From NCBI GenBank assembly GCA_027886185.1, contig WOAB01000837.1:744001-808000 (forward strand): 64,000 nucleotides of DNA, in the 5' to 3' direction. Made by a program: the position numbers and the translations under genes. Under the pieces are notes generated by a model. It did not search any database. It saw nothing but the letters and a program-made list of their open reading frames with translations, and was not told the origin of the DNA. The stretch comes from Rheum nobile. Its lineage: Eukaryota; Streptophyta; Magnoliopsida; Caryophyllales; Polygonaceae. This document shows positions 21,291 to 32,599 of the stretch, piece after piece (positions within the stretch are counted from its first letter, which is position 1; every line of letters begins with the position of its first letter).

Positions 21291-22230
21291 CATGTGACCA
21301 CACCCAGTCATGCTTCATGAGGATTAGCAATGAAAATTTGGTGGCTTGCAAGTAAAATTTGTTATGGTATGCCTATCCTTTATCATTAACCATCTAAAAT
21401 ACTTGAGAAATATTTCACAGTCTTGAGACACTGTATAATTTACATACAATCCGGACTATAGTACAACTCATATGACAGTCTTCTTGGTCGTTTGCATGCC
21501 TTGTGCAATGAATATGCGTAAAACGTTACAAGGTATCGTGATTTTCTTCACAGCCACCATAACTCTATGAAATTACTATCCTATATGAAGTACCATCATT
21601 AATTAAGAGGACAAGAATAAAAAGCAAACATTTGACCACACCCATTCATGCTTCACGGGACTTACGAATTCACATTTCCTGGATTGCTTTGTTCTGTTAT
21701 CCCTATCCTTGAGCATATACTGAAAAGAAAAAAACAATGTAAAACACTGGAGAAATAATTCACAGTCCTGATACACAGTATTAATATCATACAGTTCCGA
21801 CTTTAATAGAATCATAACACAATCTTTTTGTTCATTTGCATGCCTTGAGCATGAAATAGTGGTATTTTGACTTGAGTAGGACTCTACCCTAGATGAGGTA
21901 CCCTCTTATATGTAAGAGGACAAGAATAAAAAAGGCAACATGTGACCACACCATTCACGCATCTACAGAATTACCAATGCCAATTTGGTGGATTGGAATA
22001 AAAGTTTGTTATATTTTCCCTAATCTTAATCATATACCCAAAACAACAACACAAAGAAACTTGTGAAATATTCCATGACTTGAATAATTATTATACCATC
22101 TTGACAACAACACTTGTGAAAAATGTAACTTGAGAAATAATTAAAGTTACCATCGACTAAGCTTGTTTAAGTGTGATTGGGCAACAAAGAAAGCATGTTC
22201 TGCATTTAAAATCTATCCGACCTACATTTG
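21225..22230 (+). repeat. ~320-bp tandem repeat, three to four decayed units
   Basis: The words GTGACCACACCCATTCATGC and GAATTxxCAATTTGGTGG recur at about 21295, 21630 and 21940. Each is followed by a 'TTTGTTAT..CCTATCCTT' block, a 'CACAGTCTTGA.ACACTGTAT' block and a 'TTCATTTGCATGCCTTG' block. Spacing is ~310-335 bp. Part of the same repeat is also at 6336-6420. No coding potential. Possibly a satellite or a repeat that served as insertion target for both LTR copies. Confidence 0.7.
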
Positions 22231-22320
22231 ATGGGCAAGAGACTGAGGCTATTAATTGGTTAACACATGCTTCAAACCACCCAAACCCATAATAGAAGTG
22301 AATTTTGAAAACTAGATCTA

Positions 22321-22329
22321 TATAAAGAA
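22321..22329 (+). other. Left 9-bp target-site duplication of the MULE
   Basis: TATAAAGAA directly precedes GGCGGAATTGC and is repeated exactly at 32712-32720, after the right terminus. A 9-bp duplication is the hallmark of Mutator-like elements. Confidence 0.93.
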
Positions 22330-22440
22330 GGCGGAATTGCAAAAACTACCGACTTTTACATATCCATTTGCAAAAGTACCGCCACTTTCAAAATATTGCA
22401 AAACTACCAAAAAGTTGCAAAACAAAAAAGGTAAAATAAA
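22330..22440 (+). repeat. Left terminal inverted repeat of the MULE
   Basis: It begins GGCGGAATTGC and contains the words CAAAAACTACC, TTTGCAAAAGTACCGCC and TTGCAAAACTACC. It pairs imperfectly with 32600-32711. Confidence 0.85.
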
Positions 22441-22709
22441 ATGCGAATAAAACTTTTTCAAAAAACAAAAAGCTGGTTAATGGAGGTTTAAAATTGCAGT
22501 TAAGAAAAAATCGTTTAAATTAACTTCTAATCTTCTTACATGCTCAACACGGTTGACATTAACCTCCCCATTGCAACCCTTTTCCCTTTCTTCCCCAAAT
22601 CTTTTCAAATTGTCAAGAACACCAGAGTTCATTTTTTTGCAACAAAACCTTGTTTCCTAAAACCCTAAATCGAGCGACAACACCCTAAACCTAAATCCTC
22701 AAATCAACA

Positions 22710-23009
22710 ATGGTGAAGACAAGAGGGTTGAAGTCGGCGAAGGCCAGAAAAAAGAAGGCAAAGTCGGCAACATTTGCGAAGAGAAAGAGGGTTAGAGACC
22801 TAGAAGAACAACCACGTCCAGAACCCTCGAAAGTGAAGAGTGCAAGAATGACTAAAGCCTACAGCTCTTCAGAGGAACAAGATTCACCCAGTCTAGTCAT
22901 TTTGATACAAAAGAAGAAATTGAGATTGTCAGAGGTTGGAGAACCCACAATAAAGAGGTCGATTACAAAGCCATCGAAATCGGTTAGCGGGGTTAGTTTT
23001 GTTGAATAA
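22710..23009 (+). pseudogene. First exon of the MULE Ulp1-like gene (basic N-terminus)
   Basis: ATG at 22710 follows a leader with CCTAAATCGAGCGACAACAC and opens a 99-residue lysine/arginine-rich segment (KSAKARKKKAKS, KRKRVRDLEE). This would be a nuclear-localisation-like, disordered N-terminus. It ends at a stop at 23007; splicing out near 22990 would be needed to reach the DUF1985-like exons 1 kb downstream. The start is the first ATG after the terminal repeat. Confidence 0.55.
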
Positions 23010-23990
23010 GTCTTTAGTTTCCTGAAAAATGTCTAAGTTTGTCTGAAATTGTTGAATTGTTGATGCATGCTAGGTTTATGTCTGGATAAACTATATGTTG
23101 GTAATGAAAAACAGAGAATGAATTACTCTATAAAAAACAGAGCTTGGAGAGTGTTGTTGTGTGATATAACCTGAAGAACTTTGTACTTGCATGAAAAACA
23201 TTGCAATTGACTGAGAAATTATGTATGGAAAATCTCATAATATCCTGATAGACTTTGTACTTGCCTGAAATTGGGGTAGGGTATAACTTACAAAAAAATT
23301 GTATAGTGTTGTTTTGTGATATAACCTGAAAAATGTAGAAATCGCCTAACAAAGTGTTGTGGAGAATGTGTTGTTATGACCTCAGGAAAGTGTGGCTACG
23401 TATAAACTACATTACCTGAAATAAGTCTATGTCACCTGACAAACACATAAGTAGTCTGAAAAACATTTATATTCAGATGTTTGATTAGAATGTCATAGTA
23501 GACTGAATGACCTGATAAATCCAAATGTAGGGGTTATGGTGATACATGTTGGTACAAAATTGTAGGGGTTATGGTGAACTTTACAGATTGAAACAGTGTC
23601 GATATCATAGTAGCCTAAGTGACCTGATAAAGTGTTGTTATGTATAATTCTTACCTGAAGAACTTCCATTTCACCAGACAAATCCAAATGTAGTCTGACA
23701 AAGTTTTATAAGTCTTACCTGGAACTATGTTATGGTAAATTTATAAAGATTGTGACAATGTAGTCTGAATAAGATATATGACCTGAAAAACCTATATCTT
23801 ACCTTACATATATATAAATGTAGTCTAAATAAGGTTTATTTTCTTTATGTGAATATGAATGTCATGTATTTGCGAATGCCATTCATTACAAAAGAAGTAC
23901 AAGTGGCATAGAGAGGAGTTGTTTTTCGGTCGGATCAATCAGAATTCAAGGTTTCATTATCTTCAATTTCATTGAGAACACATTAACTCT
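23010..23990 (+). repeat. Intron-like DNA with degenerate CCTGAAAAA repeats
   Basis: Short words such as CCTGAAAAA, CCTGACAAA, CCTGATAAA and GTCTGAAAA recur every ~30-60 bp. They are embedded in 'ATGT' and 'GTTGTGATATAACCTGA' type sequence. No coding potential. The reverse-complement word TTTTCAGG is common in other non-coding parts of the same MULE. Confidence 0.6.
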
Positions 23991-23999
23991 TGCAGACTG

Positions 24000-24851
24000 G
24001 CAAACAGCTCTACACTGGCCCTTAGGCCTAATTTTAAAAATAATGAAAAACTTGAAGTTGTCTGCACAGTTGATTCACCATGTTTTGTTTAGGAAACTAG
24101 AGACACAAAATAAGTGGGAGACATGGTATGATCTGGGTGGAAAACCATGTAGATTTTCAATGGAGGAGTTTAGACTTATAACAAGACTGAATTGTGGCAT
24201 GTCGGATGAGGAGGACACGTTGGAGGATAAAAAAAAGCAGTGTTTGATTTGTTTGGTGTGAAGAGTATTACAATCTCTACCCTTTTAACCAAGTTCATCT
24301 CGTGCCGGGAGGACAATGTATTCAAGCTGAAGATGGCTTTGTTTCTAATTCTGGAGGGTGTTGTACTAGGGGTGATAAGAAGAGAAAGGTGAGACCCTTA
24401 CAAGTGAAATTGATCCAAGACTTGGATCATTTCAATAATTTACCATGGGGTAGGAGTGCTTATATTGACCTCCATCAAAGTATGGCTATTGCTTTGGACT
24501 CAAGACTGGAGTCAGTTAAGGCTGCACTTGCAGTTTCTTTCAAAGCTAAAGTAGGTTACACCATAATGGGTTTCTTAATGGTATTTCAGGCAATGTGTTA
24601 GTAGTTAAATATGTAAAATTTTAGGTTAATTGTTGGTCATAATTGTGGTTTAATTTCAATTATGTTTGTTTCAAATTTGGTTATATGAGGCAATGCCCCA
24701 TATTGGAAGAACATTTGCACAGAAGCTTAATAAACTTGTTCATCCTCGAGGTGTGAAATGGCTGAAAATAAGTAGACTAACCTTGGATTCAGTTAAGGAT
24801 GCCCTAGAGGGGACTTATGCTGCTAAACAGATCCTTGTTGAGGAGGAATGA
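24000..24851 (+). pseudogene. DUF1985-like domain exons of the MULE Ulp1-like gene
   Basis: Frames at 24043-24261, 24302-24601 and 24666-24851 together encode IHHVLFRKLETQNKWETWYD, GGKPCRFSMEEFRLITRLNCG, DLDHFNNLPWGRSAYIDLHQS and WLYEAMPHIGRTFAQKL. These are the successive blocks of DUF1985, the domain that precedes the Ulp1 peptidase in this MULE gene family. Frameshifts occur near 24260 and an intron lies near 24600-24650. Its biochemical role is unknown. Confidence 0.75.
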
Positions 24852-24857
24852 GAGGAG

Positions 24858-25700
24858 TTGGGAGAAAGTTGTTACTTCCCAAAGGAGGAAGGAGACAAAT
24901 TCTTGGATGAGATTGTTGAGCAACTGAAGCCAAAAAGAAAGAGGAATGGTAAAAAAGATAATGGAGGTGGTAAGGGAGGGCAAGCTGCAAACATTGAGGG
25001 TTTGGACCAGAGGCAAGTCATGTGTTGTTTGAATGAATTGCTTGAATGGATGCAAAATCTGGATGAAAAGTATGATCTATTAAGGGAGGAAGTCCTTTGG
25101 TTAAATAAGGAAAAAAGAGGCAAAGCTCATACAAAAGTGGCCTCTTCATCCAATGATGAAAAGGTATGAATGACTTAATTTGTTCATATTTGTAGACAAT
25201 GAATGTTTAATGTGTTTATATATGCCTACATGAGTCAGAGGCTGAGGAGGATCAAAGTGATGATGAACCAAACATTAGAGAACACCATAAGAGCATGATG
25301 AGGAAGGTGAAGTCAACAGATGAGGGTAATGATTCTAAGTTTGAAGATGACGAAAAGGATGAGTCATAAGAGGGAAAGTCTGAAGAGGGAGAGTATGAAG
25401 AAGGAGATTCTAAAGAGGTATGTCCTTCGTTTTCAGTCCATATATGCATATTTCAGTGCATATATGCACATTTCAGTCCATATATGCACATTTCATACCA
25501 TATTTTCAAATTTCAGACCATACGTAATCGTTTTCAGGACACTAATGAAAAAGAGCAAGAAGATGGTGCAATTGTGTCTAATGGTGGAAAATTGTAAATG
25601 AAGAAGGTTACATAACCATCGAGAGGAACAATGGACAATGAGGATGTTCAAGATGATGAGGTTGTCAAGAAAAGGCGGATGAAGATGTTGCAATGGTCAC
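24858..25700 (+). pseudogene. Charged linker of the MULE Ulp1-like gene, with minisatellite intron
   Basis: The frame at 24858-25169 encodes a Lys/Glu-rich segment ending in a short coiled-coil-like stretch (LDEKYDLLREEVLWLNKEKRG). A GTATGA donor-like site follows at 25164. The 25430-25540 interval is a minisatellite of TTTCAGTCCATATATGCACA units (about 20-24 bp). Acidic/Ser-rich coding resumes around 25570-25700. Stops show that the whole is decayed. Confidence 0.5.
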
Positions 25701-26240
25701 TTCTGAAATAAAAATTATTGTATCAGATAAGCAACAAGTTGAAGGGGATGCAACAGAGCAAGACAATGCACTGTCAATTCTTATTAACACGGTTGCAATA
25801 CTACAGGGGGTAACAACTGAGGCGGTGAAAGAAGCAAATGAGGAGGGTGTGAATGAGGCTTTACAACTTGAGATGGTGAATGAAGTAACACCTGTGGTGG
25901 TGACATAACCTGAGGTGGTGACAAAAGCAGTGTCTGATGAGGGTGTGGAAAAGGTACAACCTGAGTTGGTGACACAACCACATGGTGTAAGTGAGGTACA
26001 AGTTGAGGAGGTAACAAAGGGAGATGGTGTGGAGGGAGAAAGCAAGGTTGATTAGGGAGTTGTGGAGGATGGGACTGAGGTACAAGTTGAGGAGGTAACA
26101 GAGGGAGTTGGTGTAAAGGGAGGAAGCAAGGTTGATCAGGGAGTTGTGGAGGATGGGGTTGAGATACACGTTGATGAGGTAACATAGAGAGATGGTGTAG
26201 AGGGAGGAAGCAAGGCAGAGTCTGCTTCTCTTTAAAAATA
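25693..26240 (+). pseudogene. Val/Glu-rich repeat segment (84-bp units) of the MULE gene
   Basis: An exon-like frame encodes repeated 'EVQVEEVTEGxGVxGGSKVDxGVVEDG' type units of 28 residues. GAGGTAAC recurs at 26011, 26095 and 26179 with an exact 84-bp period. Three units are clear and further degenerate ones lie upstream from 25800. Stops at 25906, 26053 and 26186 interrupt it. It is probably a disordered linker between the DUF1985 and peptidase parts. Confidence 0.65.
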
Positions 26241-26559
26241 AAACTGTGATGAGGTAGGTAAGGAGGAAGGGGAGGCAAATAAAGGGAATGGGCCGAGGAA
26301 GGGGGGAAAGGTCAATGGTACTCAAGTGCAGAAGAGGAAATATCCATCTCACACTCGTGAGCTAGCTGCGGCGACAAATATATAATTACTTGAAAATAAA
26401 GTAGTCTTCCTGGAATATGTTTCTGTGTAATTTCACCTGTATATGTACCATTCTGGCCTGAAGTGTATGCTCTTGTCCTGAAAAAGTCTAAAATTGTACA
26501 TGTTTGCCTTGTTTTTTATTCAAATGAATATATGTTTGAATATCACGCAGTACTGAACC

Positions 26560-27465
26560 CTGAATTGGACTGACTAGGCATGAAGTGGATAAGGAATTCT
26601 GTGAGAAATTGTTTGCCCCTAAGTTCTGGTTGCAGAGTAAGGTAATATTCCAATGCATCCTTTAAAAATATTATGCAATTGTAACATCGTTTTCATTGGA
26701 CACATTAACATTGTTGCACCATTTCAGCATCTGGAGCAAATGATGTTCCTTTATCGTCAAAGGATTTCAGAAAATCCAGAGCGGTTTTCGAAGGTGGTAG
26801 TGCTTAACACCTTCTGGACAACCTTGGTCACCGTTGAGTTCAAGCATTTCCAAAACGACTATCCACGTGTAGGTGAGGATGCACTGATGAAGTACATGAA
26901 AGGTCAATGTCCGGCAGATTTTGGCAAGAGATGGGATGATGTCGAACGCATATATGTACCCTTCAACATCATAGACTACCATCGGTTTGCTTTAGAGATT
27001 GAACTATCTGATTGGTGTGTGACCGTGTATGACTGCAATGTAGATCTATACTCAGATAAGGAGATTTTTTAGATGATTCAACCCGTGACTGAGACTGTTC
27101 CAAGGTATATCAAGTCGTATGAGCCACTGGCCAAGAAATGTGAAGCATTTTTGGACAAGCCAATGACTGTGACTCGTCGGGATAACCATAAGCAACACAA
27201 GCGCGTGTAAGTATATGTGTATAAATGCAATGGTAATTCCTTATCAAACTACATTTGATATACATTCTAACTTCTTTTGTACATCTTGTCGAGGAGATTC
27301 TGGGGTGTACACACTCAAGCACATTGAGTTGTTGATGCTTGGGATGACAAACCTCAATCTTGCGTCTGACAAATTCATAGATCGACACAGAAACCAAATG
27401 GCTCGTAAGTTTTTTAGATGTTCTTGGGATGGTTTTGAAGACTGTAGTTTGATTTGTTTAATGTA
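26560..27465 (+). pseudogene. Ulp1/C48-like cysteine peptidase domain with Cys-to-Ser change
   Basis: Exons at about 26730-27072, 27073-27210 and 27270-27410 encode the peptidase fold: RWDDVERIYVPFNIIDYHRF, then LSDWCVTVYDCN, then GDSGVYTLKHIELLMLG. The His (in DYHRF) and Asp (in VYDCN) of the Ulp1 triad are present. The usual 'DCGV' nucleophile motif reads D-S-G-V, with codon TCT at 27299-27301. The enzyme family removes SUMO-like modifiers; in MULEs the role is unknown. A TAG at 27070 and an unspliced intron interrupt the frame. It is either a dead copy or a Ser variant. Confidence 0.8.
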
Positions 27466-27945
27466 GCTTGTTTAACTAGTTTTAAGTGTTTATTACACCA
27501 TTGGGAAAGGAAGACATGTGCTTATTTTATTTTAATGTAGAATCTCATTTGTTTAGGATGTTTACAAACTCAGTGTGTTTAAGTCAGGTCATATTGTAGT
27601 TATACATGCCTAAATTTCCGACCACAAATCTCATGATATGTTTTGATGAGTGTTTACAAACACTCATCTAACTTATTTGAAACAAACTAAAATATTCTTG
27701 ATGTTTTTAAGGAAGACATCTTAGGTTTTTTGTAACAAGATAAAATTTAAAATGATAACGCACGTTTTTCATATCATTTTCATGCAACATATGGAAGATC
27801 TTCATTCAAGATATAGAAGATTTTCATGCAAGAGATCTTTTCCCATTGCATCCGATTTGACCCCTGTTTTTTTTCATAAAATTAAAAATGACCATTAACA
27901 CTTACTTTCCCAACTACCAGCCATTAAGACTCCACTAAGAGATTT
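27466..27945. other. 3' flank of the peptidase gene
   Basis: AT-rich, without a supportable gene. AAGATTTTCATGCAAGAGAT and related words are repeated near 27795-27840. Confidence 0.4.
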
Positions 27946-28530
27946 TGTGAATAAATATCGGCCTTGCTGGTTGCAAATCACTCACAAATCCTCTCAAACT
28001 CTCTAGCCATCTTCTCTAAAACTCCTCTCCCAAGCTCCCAACTCTCTCTTACATATGGCGGATTCATACATCAAAATCTATCTTTAGGTGTACACGGATG
28101 GGGACTTAAGCCCAAGATCTGGACAAATGGAGTTAATTACAACGCACGTGTACACGGGGGGGAGCACAAAGCTGTGGAAGTTTCCCAAAAAACAAGATGG
28201 AAATATGGTACTTGGCTAGCAGGCTTATGAGCATGACCAAGTATGCGGGGAGTAAATCCTTTTTTTCGAATAGGTCCCAAAGTCAGGGCAACGTTACCTT
28301 CAGCCGTTACAGACTGACGACGACATGGCTGATGTCATTTGCCTCGGCGAGAAGGTCGCCGGTGTGAAGGTGTACGTCGTTAGTGATGCTTGTGATGCCC
28401 GTGATGCCCTGATGCCATGATGATGTTACCGTTCTCTTCTATGTAGTAGTTTTTATTTTGTTCCTTTTTTTTTTTGCTTTGTATGAAGATGTGTAAATTC
28501 CCGTGGAAAATCAATGAATTTTAATTCCAG
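27945..28530 (+). pseudogene. Small broken gene inside the MULE
   Basis: A TATA-like GTGAATAAATATC at ~27947 is followed by a CT-rich leader, ATG at 28055 (MADSYIKIYL, then TAG) and a second open segment near 28316-28430. The latter encodes DDMADVICLGEKVAGVKVYV ending at TGA. A polyadenylation-like AATCAATGAA follows at ~28508. It lies between the convergent Ulp1-like and mudrA genes. I do not recognise the protein; the N-terminus only vaguely resembles the start of mudrA-type proteins. A captured host fragment is an alternative. Confidence 0.4.
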
Positions 28531-29100
28531 CGTTATTCTTGTTTTTTCAGAACAAATCTTACGCTTATCAGGACATGCATACATTTGTGAGAACAAAACC
28601 TCAACCACCTTGAAAACATTGACTTTGCACACATTTATTGGTTTTCAGGCCATATATGATGTTTTCAGAACAAATGCGGGGTTATTCAGGTCAACACTCT
28701 ATAATCAACTTAAATGCTCTGAACCACCATGAAAACATTGATTTGCACACTATGGTTGTTTATCAGGTCATATATAACTTTGTCAGACCACATTTATAGT
28801 TTTATAGGACATTCTTACCAAGCAAACCATTCAGTATAGCTTTGGTTGTTTACGAAAGATAATGCAACATTTAGACTATAGATACTAATTCTTATAACCT
28901 AGCCAAAAGAGGGAACCCCAACAAAAAGAGGTATGGTTTATAACTGTAGATACTTAAACCATACATCTTTTCAAGCACCCAACAACAACCGACAAACCAT
29001 TTACGCGATGATGTTTACTAGCATAAACCCCCAAAAAACACCAACAAGGTGATAGTTTTAAACAAAACTAAACCTAACCCAACGGATGTCACCCGTCAGT
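28531..29100. repeat. Non-coding MULE spacer with TTTTCAGG-type words
   Basis: Motifs such as TTTTCAGAACAAAT, TATCAGGACATGC, TTTTCAGGCCATATATG and TATCAGGTCATATA recur at 30-50 bp spacing. They are the reverse complement of the CCTGAAAAA words at 23.0-23.8 kb. From 28860 on the DNA is the 3' flank of mudrA. Confidence 0.55.
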
Positions 29101-29109
29101 CCTTCTCCT

Positions 29110-32080
29110 CCTACAGTTCTTCTTGTTGTGTCCTCAGATGCCGCAATAAGAACACCACCTCTTCCTAGAATAATTCATCTCCTACGTTGCCCTGAATCGG
29201 TTAATACGTGGTCTTCTAGGAGGACGCTTTACTAGTGGTGCAAAGCATGTGATGGATGACACAACTTCAGGAACTGACCATCGGATTTTTGGAGGAACAA
29301 GATGCACAGTTTCCTTGTACACTTCTCTCACCAACTCATTTTTGAACATAGGATGGACGAGATTAGTGAGTGACACTCCTCTATCACTTGCAACCGCTAT
29401 GGCATGAGCACATGGAACTTTATCAATCTGGAACATGTTACAATCACATGCACCAGCATGTAGGTTCATAGAGTATCTGATAGTTCCTTGCATAGCCTCT
29501 CCTTAAAGCTGGTTAAGCATTCGAACACTCATCTTAGTTGACTTTGTGTAGTTCACTTCTACCATCGTGTACAGAGAGGGTGGCAAAACTTGGTCCCATT
29601 TTGAAGTTGTTTCCCTTCTTTCACGAAACCATTTAGAAATGGTCTCCAGAATGGCATCAAACAGGGCAATAATAGGCCACTGACACTGGGTTTTCCACAA
29701 GACATTAAGACACTCAGCGTTGTTGCTCGTCATGATGTTAAATCTGTTCCCATGAAAATGCGCCCTCGCCCAGTAGTTAACTCCAACTACTTTGAGATAT
29801 TGACCAATCCTTGGAGAGACATCTGTGAGTTGAGAAAACTGATGATTGAACTTAGCCATAGTGTAAGCCTTCGCACCTCTTTTGAAGACGCCAAAGAAGT
29901 CTGGCCTGCCATACTTCCTCTTGAAGTTTTGGTAGATGTGATAAGTGCAAAACCCATGCTAGGCGGAAAAAAAAGCTATTTCTCAGAGCCTTCCCAAAGC
30001 TAACATGACGGTCAGACACAAAATACACATCGGGATAATTTGGAACAACAACCTTTAATTCACTAAAGAAAAATGACCACACATCACCGTTCTCACTGTT
30101 AACAACAACAACAACAAGAACAACAACCGTAGCTAGGAGAAGTATGCCCTTGAACAATGCAGTCAAGTGAGTGCCGTCAACTGAGATTACCTACATATGT
30201 GAAACTATACTGTTAATGATTTGCTCTGAAATGTTACTTATATGTCCTGATAAAGGTTAATGTAGTCTGAAATATTTGTTTGCTCTATTTTTCACACATG
30301 CTATCATATAGGTATTTGACTTGACATTGACAACATATGACCTGACACTGACAACATATGGCTTGAAATTAAAACATTTGGGTTGACCTTTTTAAGATGT
30401 AGCACTGCCCTTATCCATGGACCTAAGGACAAGAAGGCATACTTGAAGCGATGGTGAGCATCTTTTACTATTCTCGTGTATGTTTCATGATTTGATTTCT
30501 CTAACATGTGCATGTAAGAGTACATGGTGGTATAGCTTTCCTCAGTCGTACCATGTGCCATATCCTGGGCGAAGAGTCGCACTCGATTGGATTTGTAGTA
30601 GCTTGTCCTTATTCCCAGCTCTAACATGAAATCCTGAATCTCTGAAGTATGGAGGCCTTTATGGTCATTTAAAAACCTGACATAACACGAAGTTAATGTA
30701 TTACCAAATGATATTGGCCTTTGATAAGAAAAAGTGATCAAAGGCAATAAAAATTACTTGTGAAGTATTTTATCTGAAATCAGCCGAGAAGTTGCTCCTC
30801 TATGATGATTGTGCATTACTCTCATGCCATAGCTATGATACGGCACACACCTTTAACAATGACGTTTTGCGATAGACTGAGCCATGACAAAATAAGGTGT
30901 AATTGTCGTCAACACATGCAACCTCATATGACAACTTGTCAGACCTCTTCACACGCTTCTCAAAGCAATTTTCCACTGCCATCATAGAAAGTGCAGTTTT
31001 GAGCTCCTCCTTAGATTTGAAGTATTGTCCAACATTCACTATTAGATATGACGACTTGTTATCAATGTTATCAGTTGTATCGTCATCTGCAACCAACATT
31101 GCTTGCATGTCCCTTTCTGATAGATAGTACCTCTTTTCAATTTCTCTTAGCATGTCTTCATCAACATCAAAGTCTTATGGGTCCTCCTCTATTGGCTCCT
31201 CGTTGTACATTCCCTGATTTTCATATATTTCATCCCACACATCATCAAGACCACAATGACATAAATCATCACCTGAAGCATAGTCGCCACCATCACCACC
31301 ATCAACATGACTATCATCACCTGAAGCATAGTTGCCCCCGTAATCAAGACCATCTGCTATTTCATCCTCTAAAAAATCTCCACGGTATCTATAATCTTTA
31401 TCACAATTTGCATAATCAGTTATTTTCTCCTTTCCTTTGTTTCTTGATGAAGCAGCTTCAATGTCCTCATCATCGTTGCTCACTGATATAATGTCTTCCA
31501 CTGAAATGGGACACTTTCTTTTGTTTTTTGCCCTCACTTTGTCCCTATTTAATCTTCTTAACTCTACTTCGTTGTCAACTTTAATAATTTCATCTATTGA
31601 CCTGACATCAGTATCTGGTGCTCTGACATTCTGAAAAAAATGATCTGATAAACTCCTTATTGTCTTGGCTCTAAGTCACTGGTGGAGCTGTTGGAAAAGG
31701 AAGAGTATGATGTACAACCCTGTCAATTGGAATCTCTTCTTTCATTACGAGGTTGGTATACAGCTCAATCTTTCACCCTGCTGCATTTTCTCCACTCATG
31801 TTCAAGAACTTCAATGCCTCCAAATCGTCGTCATCATTTAAAATGATCGGAGGAAGGTCAGGTTTGTTTGGATAAAGGTATTACATTTGCACTAAGTACT
31901 TCTCTTCATCAAATGGGTTCTTCTGAATCAATTTCCTCTGCATTGTAGCCAAGTCCATGTCATGTGAAATCAACATGGCTCTTATTGTTCTATCACCATC
32001 ATACAACCAGCTTTTCCCATTAACTTTCCATTGTCCACCGCTTATGAACTTTACGTAGAATAACTTCGTACCTACAAATA
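29110..32080 (-). pseudogene. mudrA-like: mudrA-type MULE transposase
   Basis: On the minus strand, in order: an N-terminal segment with SWLYDGDRTIRAMLISHDMD (~31960), an acidic linker (31.5-31.2 kb), and the MuDR DNA-binding region with GQYFKSKEELKTALSMMAVE and CFEKRVKRSDKLSYEV (~31.0 kb). The catalytic domain follows, with VDGTHLTALFKG (~30.18 kb), VYFVSDRHVSFGKAL (~30.03 kb) and NNAECLNVLWK (~29.70 kb), so the DDE residues are present. After it come a SWIM zinc finger CDCNMFQIDKVPCAHAIAV (~29.43 kb) and a CSYC..GHNKKNC knuckle (~29.14 kb), which contains a stop. At 30.08-30.13 kb a GTT microsatellite encodes a poly-Val run in place of normal sequence. Introns and several stops break the gene. 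Confidence 0.9.
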
Positions 32081-32599
32081 AACAAGGACATGAACTTTAC
32101 ATAGACTAACTTCTCATTGTTCTAAGTAAAAAACAGAGGGATAACCTAAGTAAAAAACAGAGGGAAAAAATGAAGCTTTGTCAAAAGGAATTACTTACCC
32201 ATTGAAGCATTAATGGAGTTTATTAGGTACGAACATAAAATCTTGTATAGGAGGTGGTGAAAACGTTGTCATGTCGAGTTACCACTTCTTCAGGAATGTG
32301 GTGCAAACTTTGTCAGGCAGAGTAAGTGTTACGGACATAGTGGAAAGTGTGATTAAGGGAATGAACAAGATTACTTTGTTTTTGGAGGGAAAAACAAGCT
32401 CCTTGCCCATTAATTTCTCTACTGTACAATAGTAGGAGGTCATAGCTTGGAGGGATAGCAGGTGATGAGATGGGTGATTAAGGGAATGAGGAAGATTACT
32501 GTAGAGATTAGGATTTTATTTTATCTTTTTTGAAGCAAAGATTTACCACATTTTAAAGATAAATTTATTTAAAAGAAAAGATAAAATCAAACCCTATTT
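32081..32599. other. 5' flank of mudrA within the MULE
   Basis: Upstream region of the transposase on the minus strand. It is AT-rich, with a direct repeat of GTAAAAAACAGAGGGA near 32130-32170. No gene seen. Confidence 0.45.

Noticed and set aside
25784..26352. Minus-strand Pro/Leu/His-rich ORFs of ~160 codons
   Set aside because: They are the complement of the 84-bp Val/Glu repeat; the plus strand fits the Ulp1-like gene layout.
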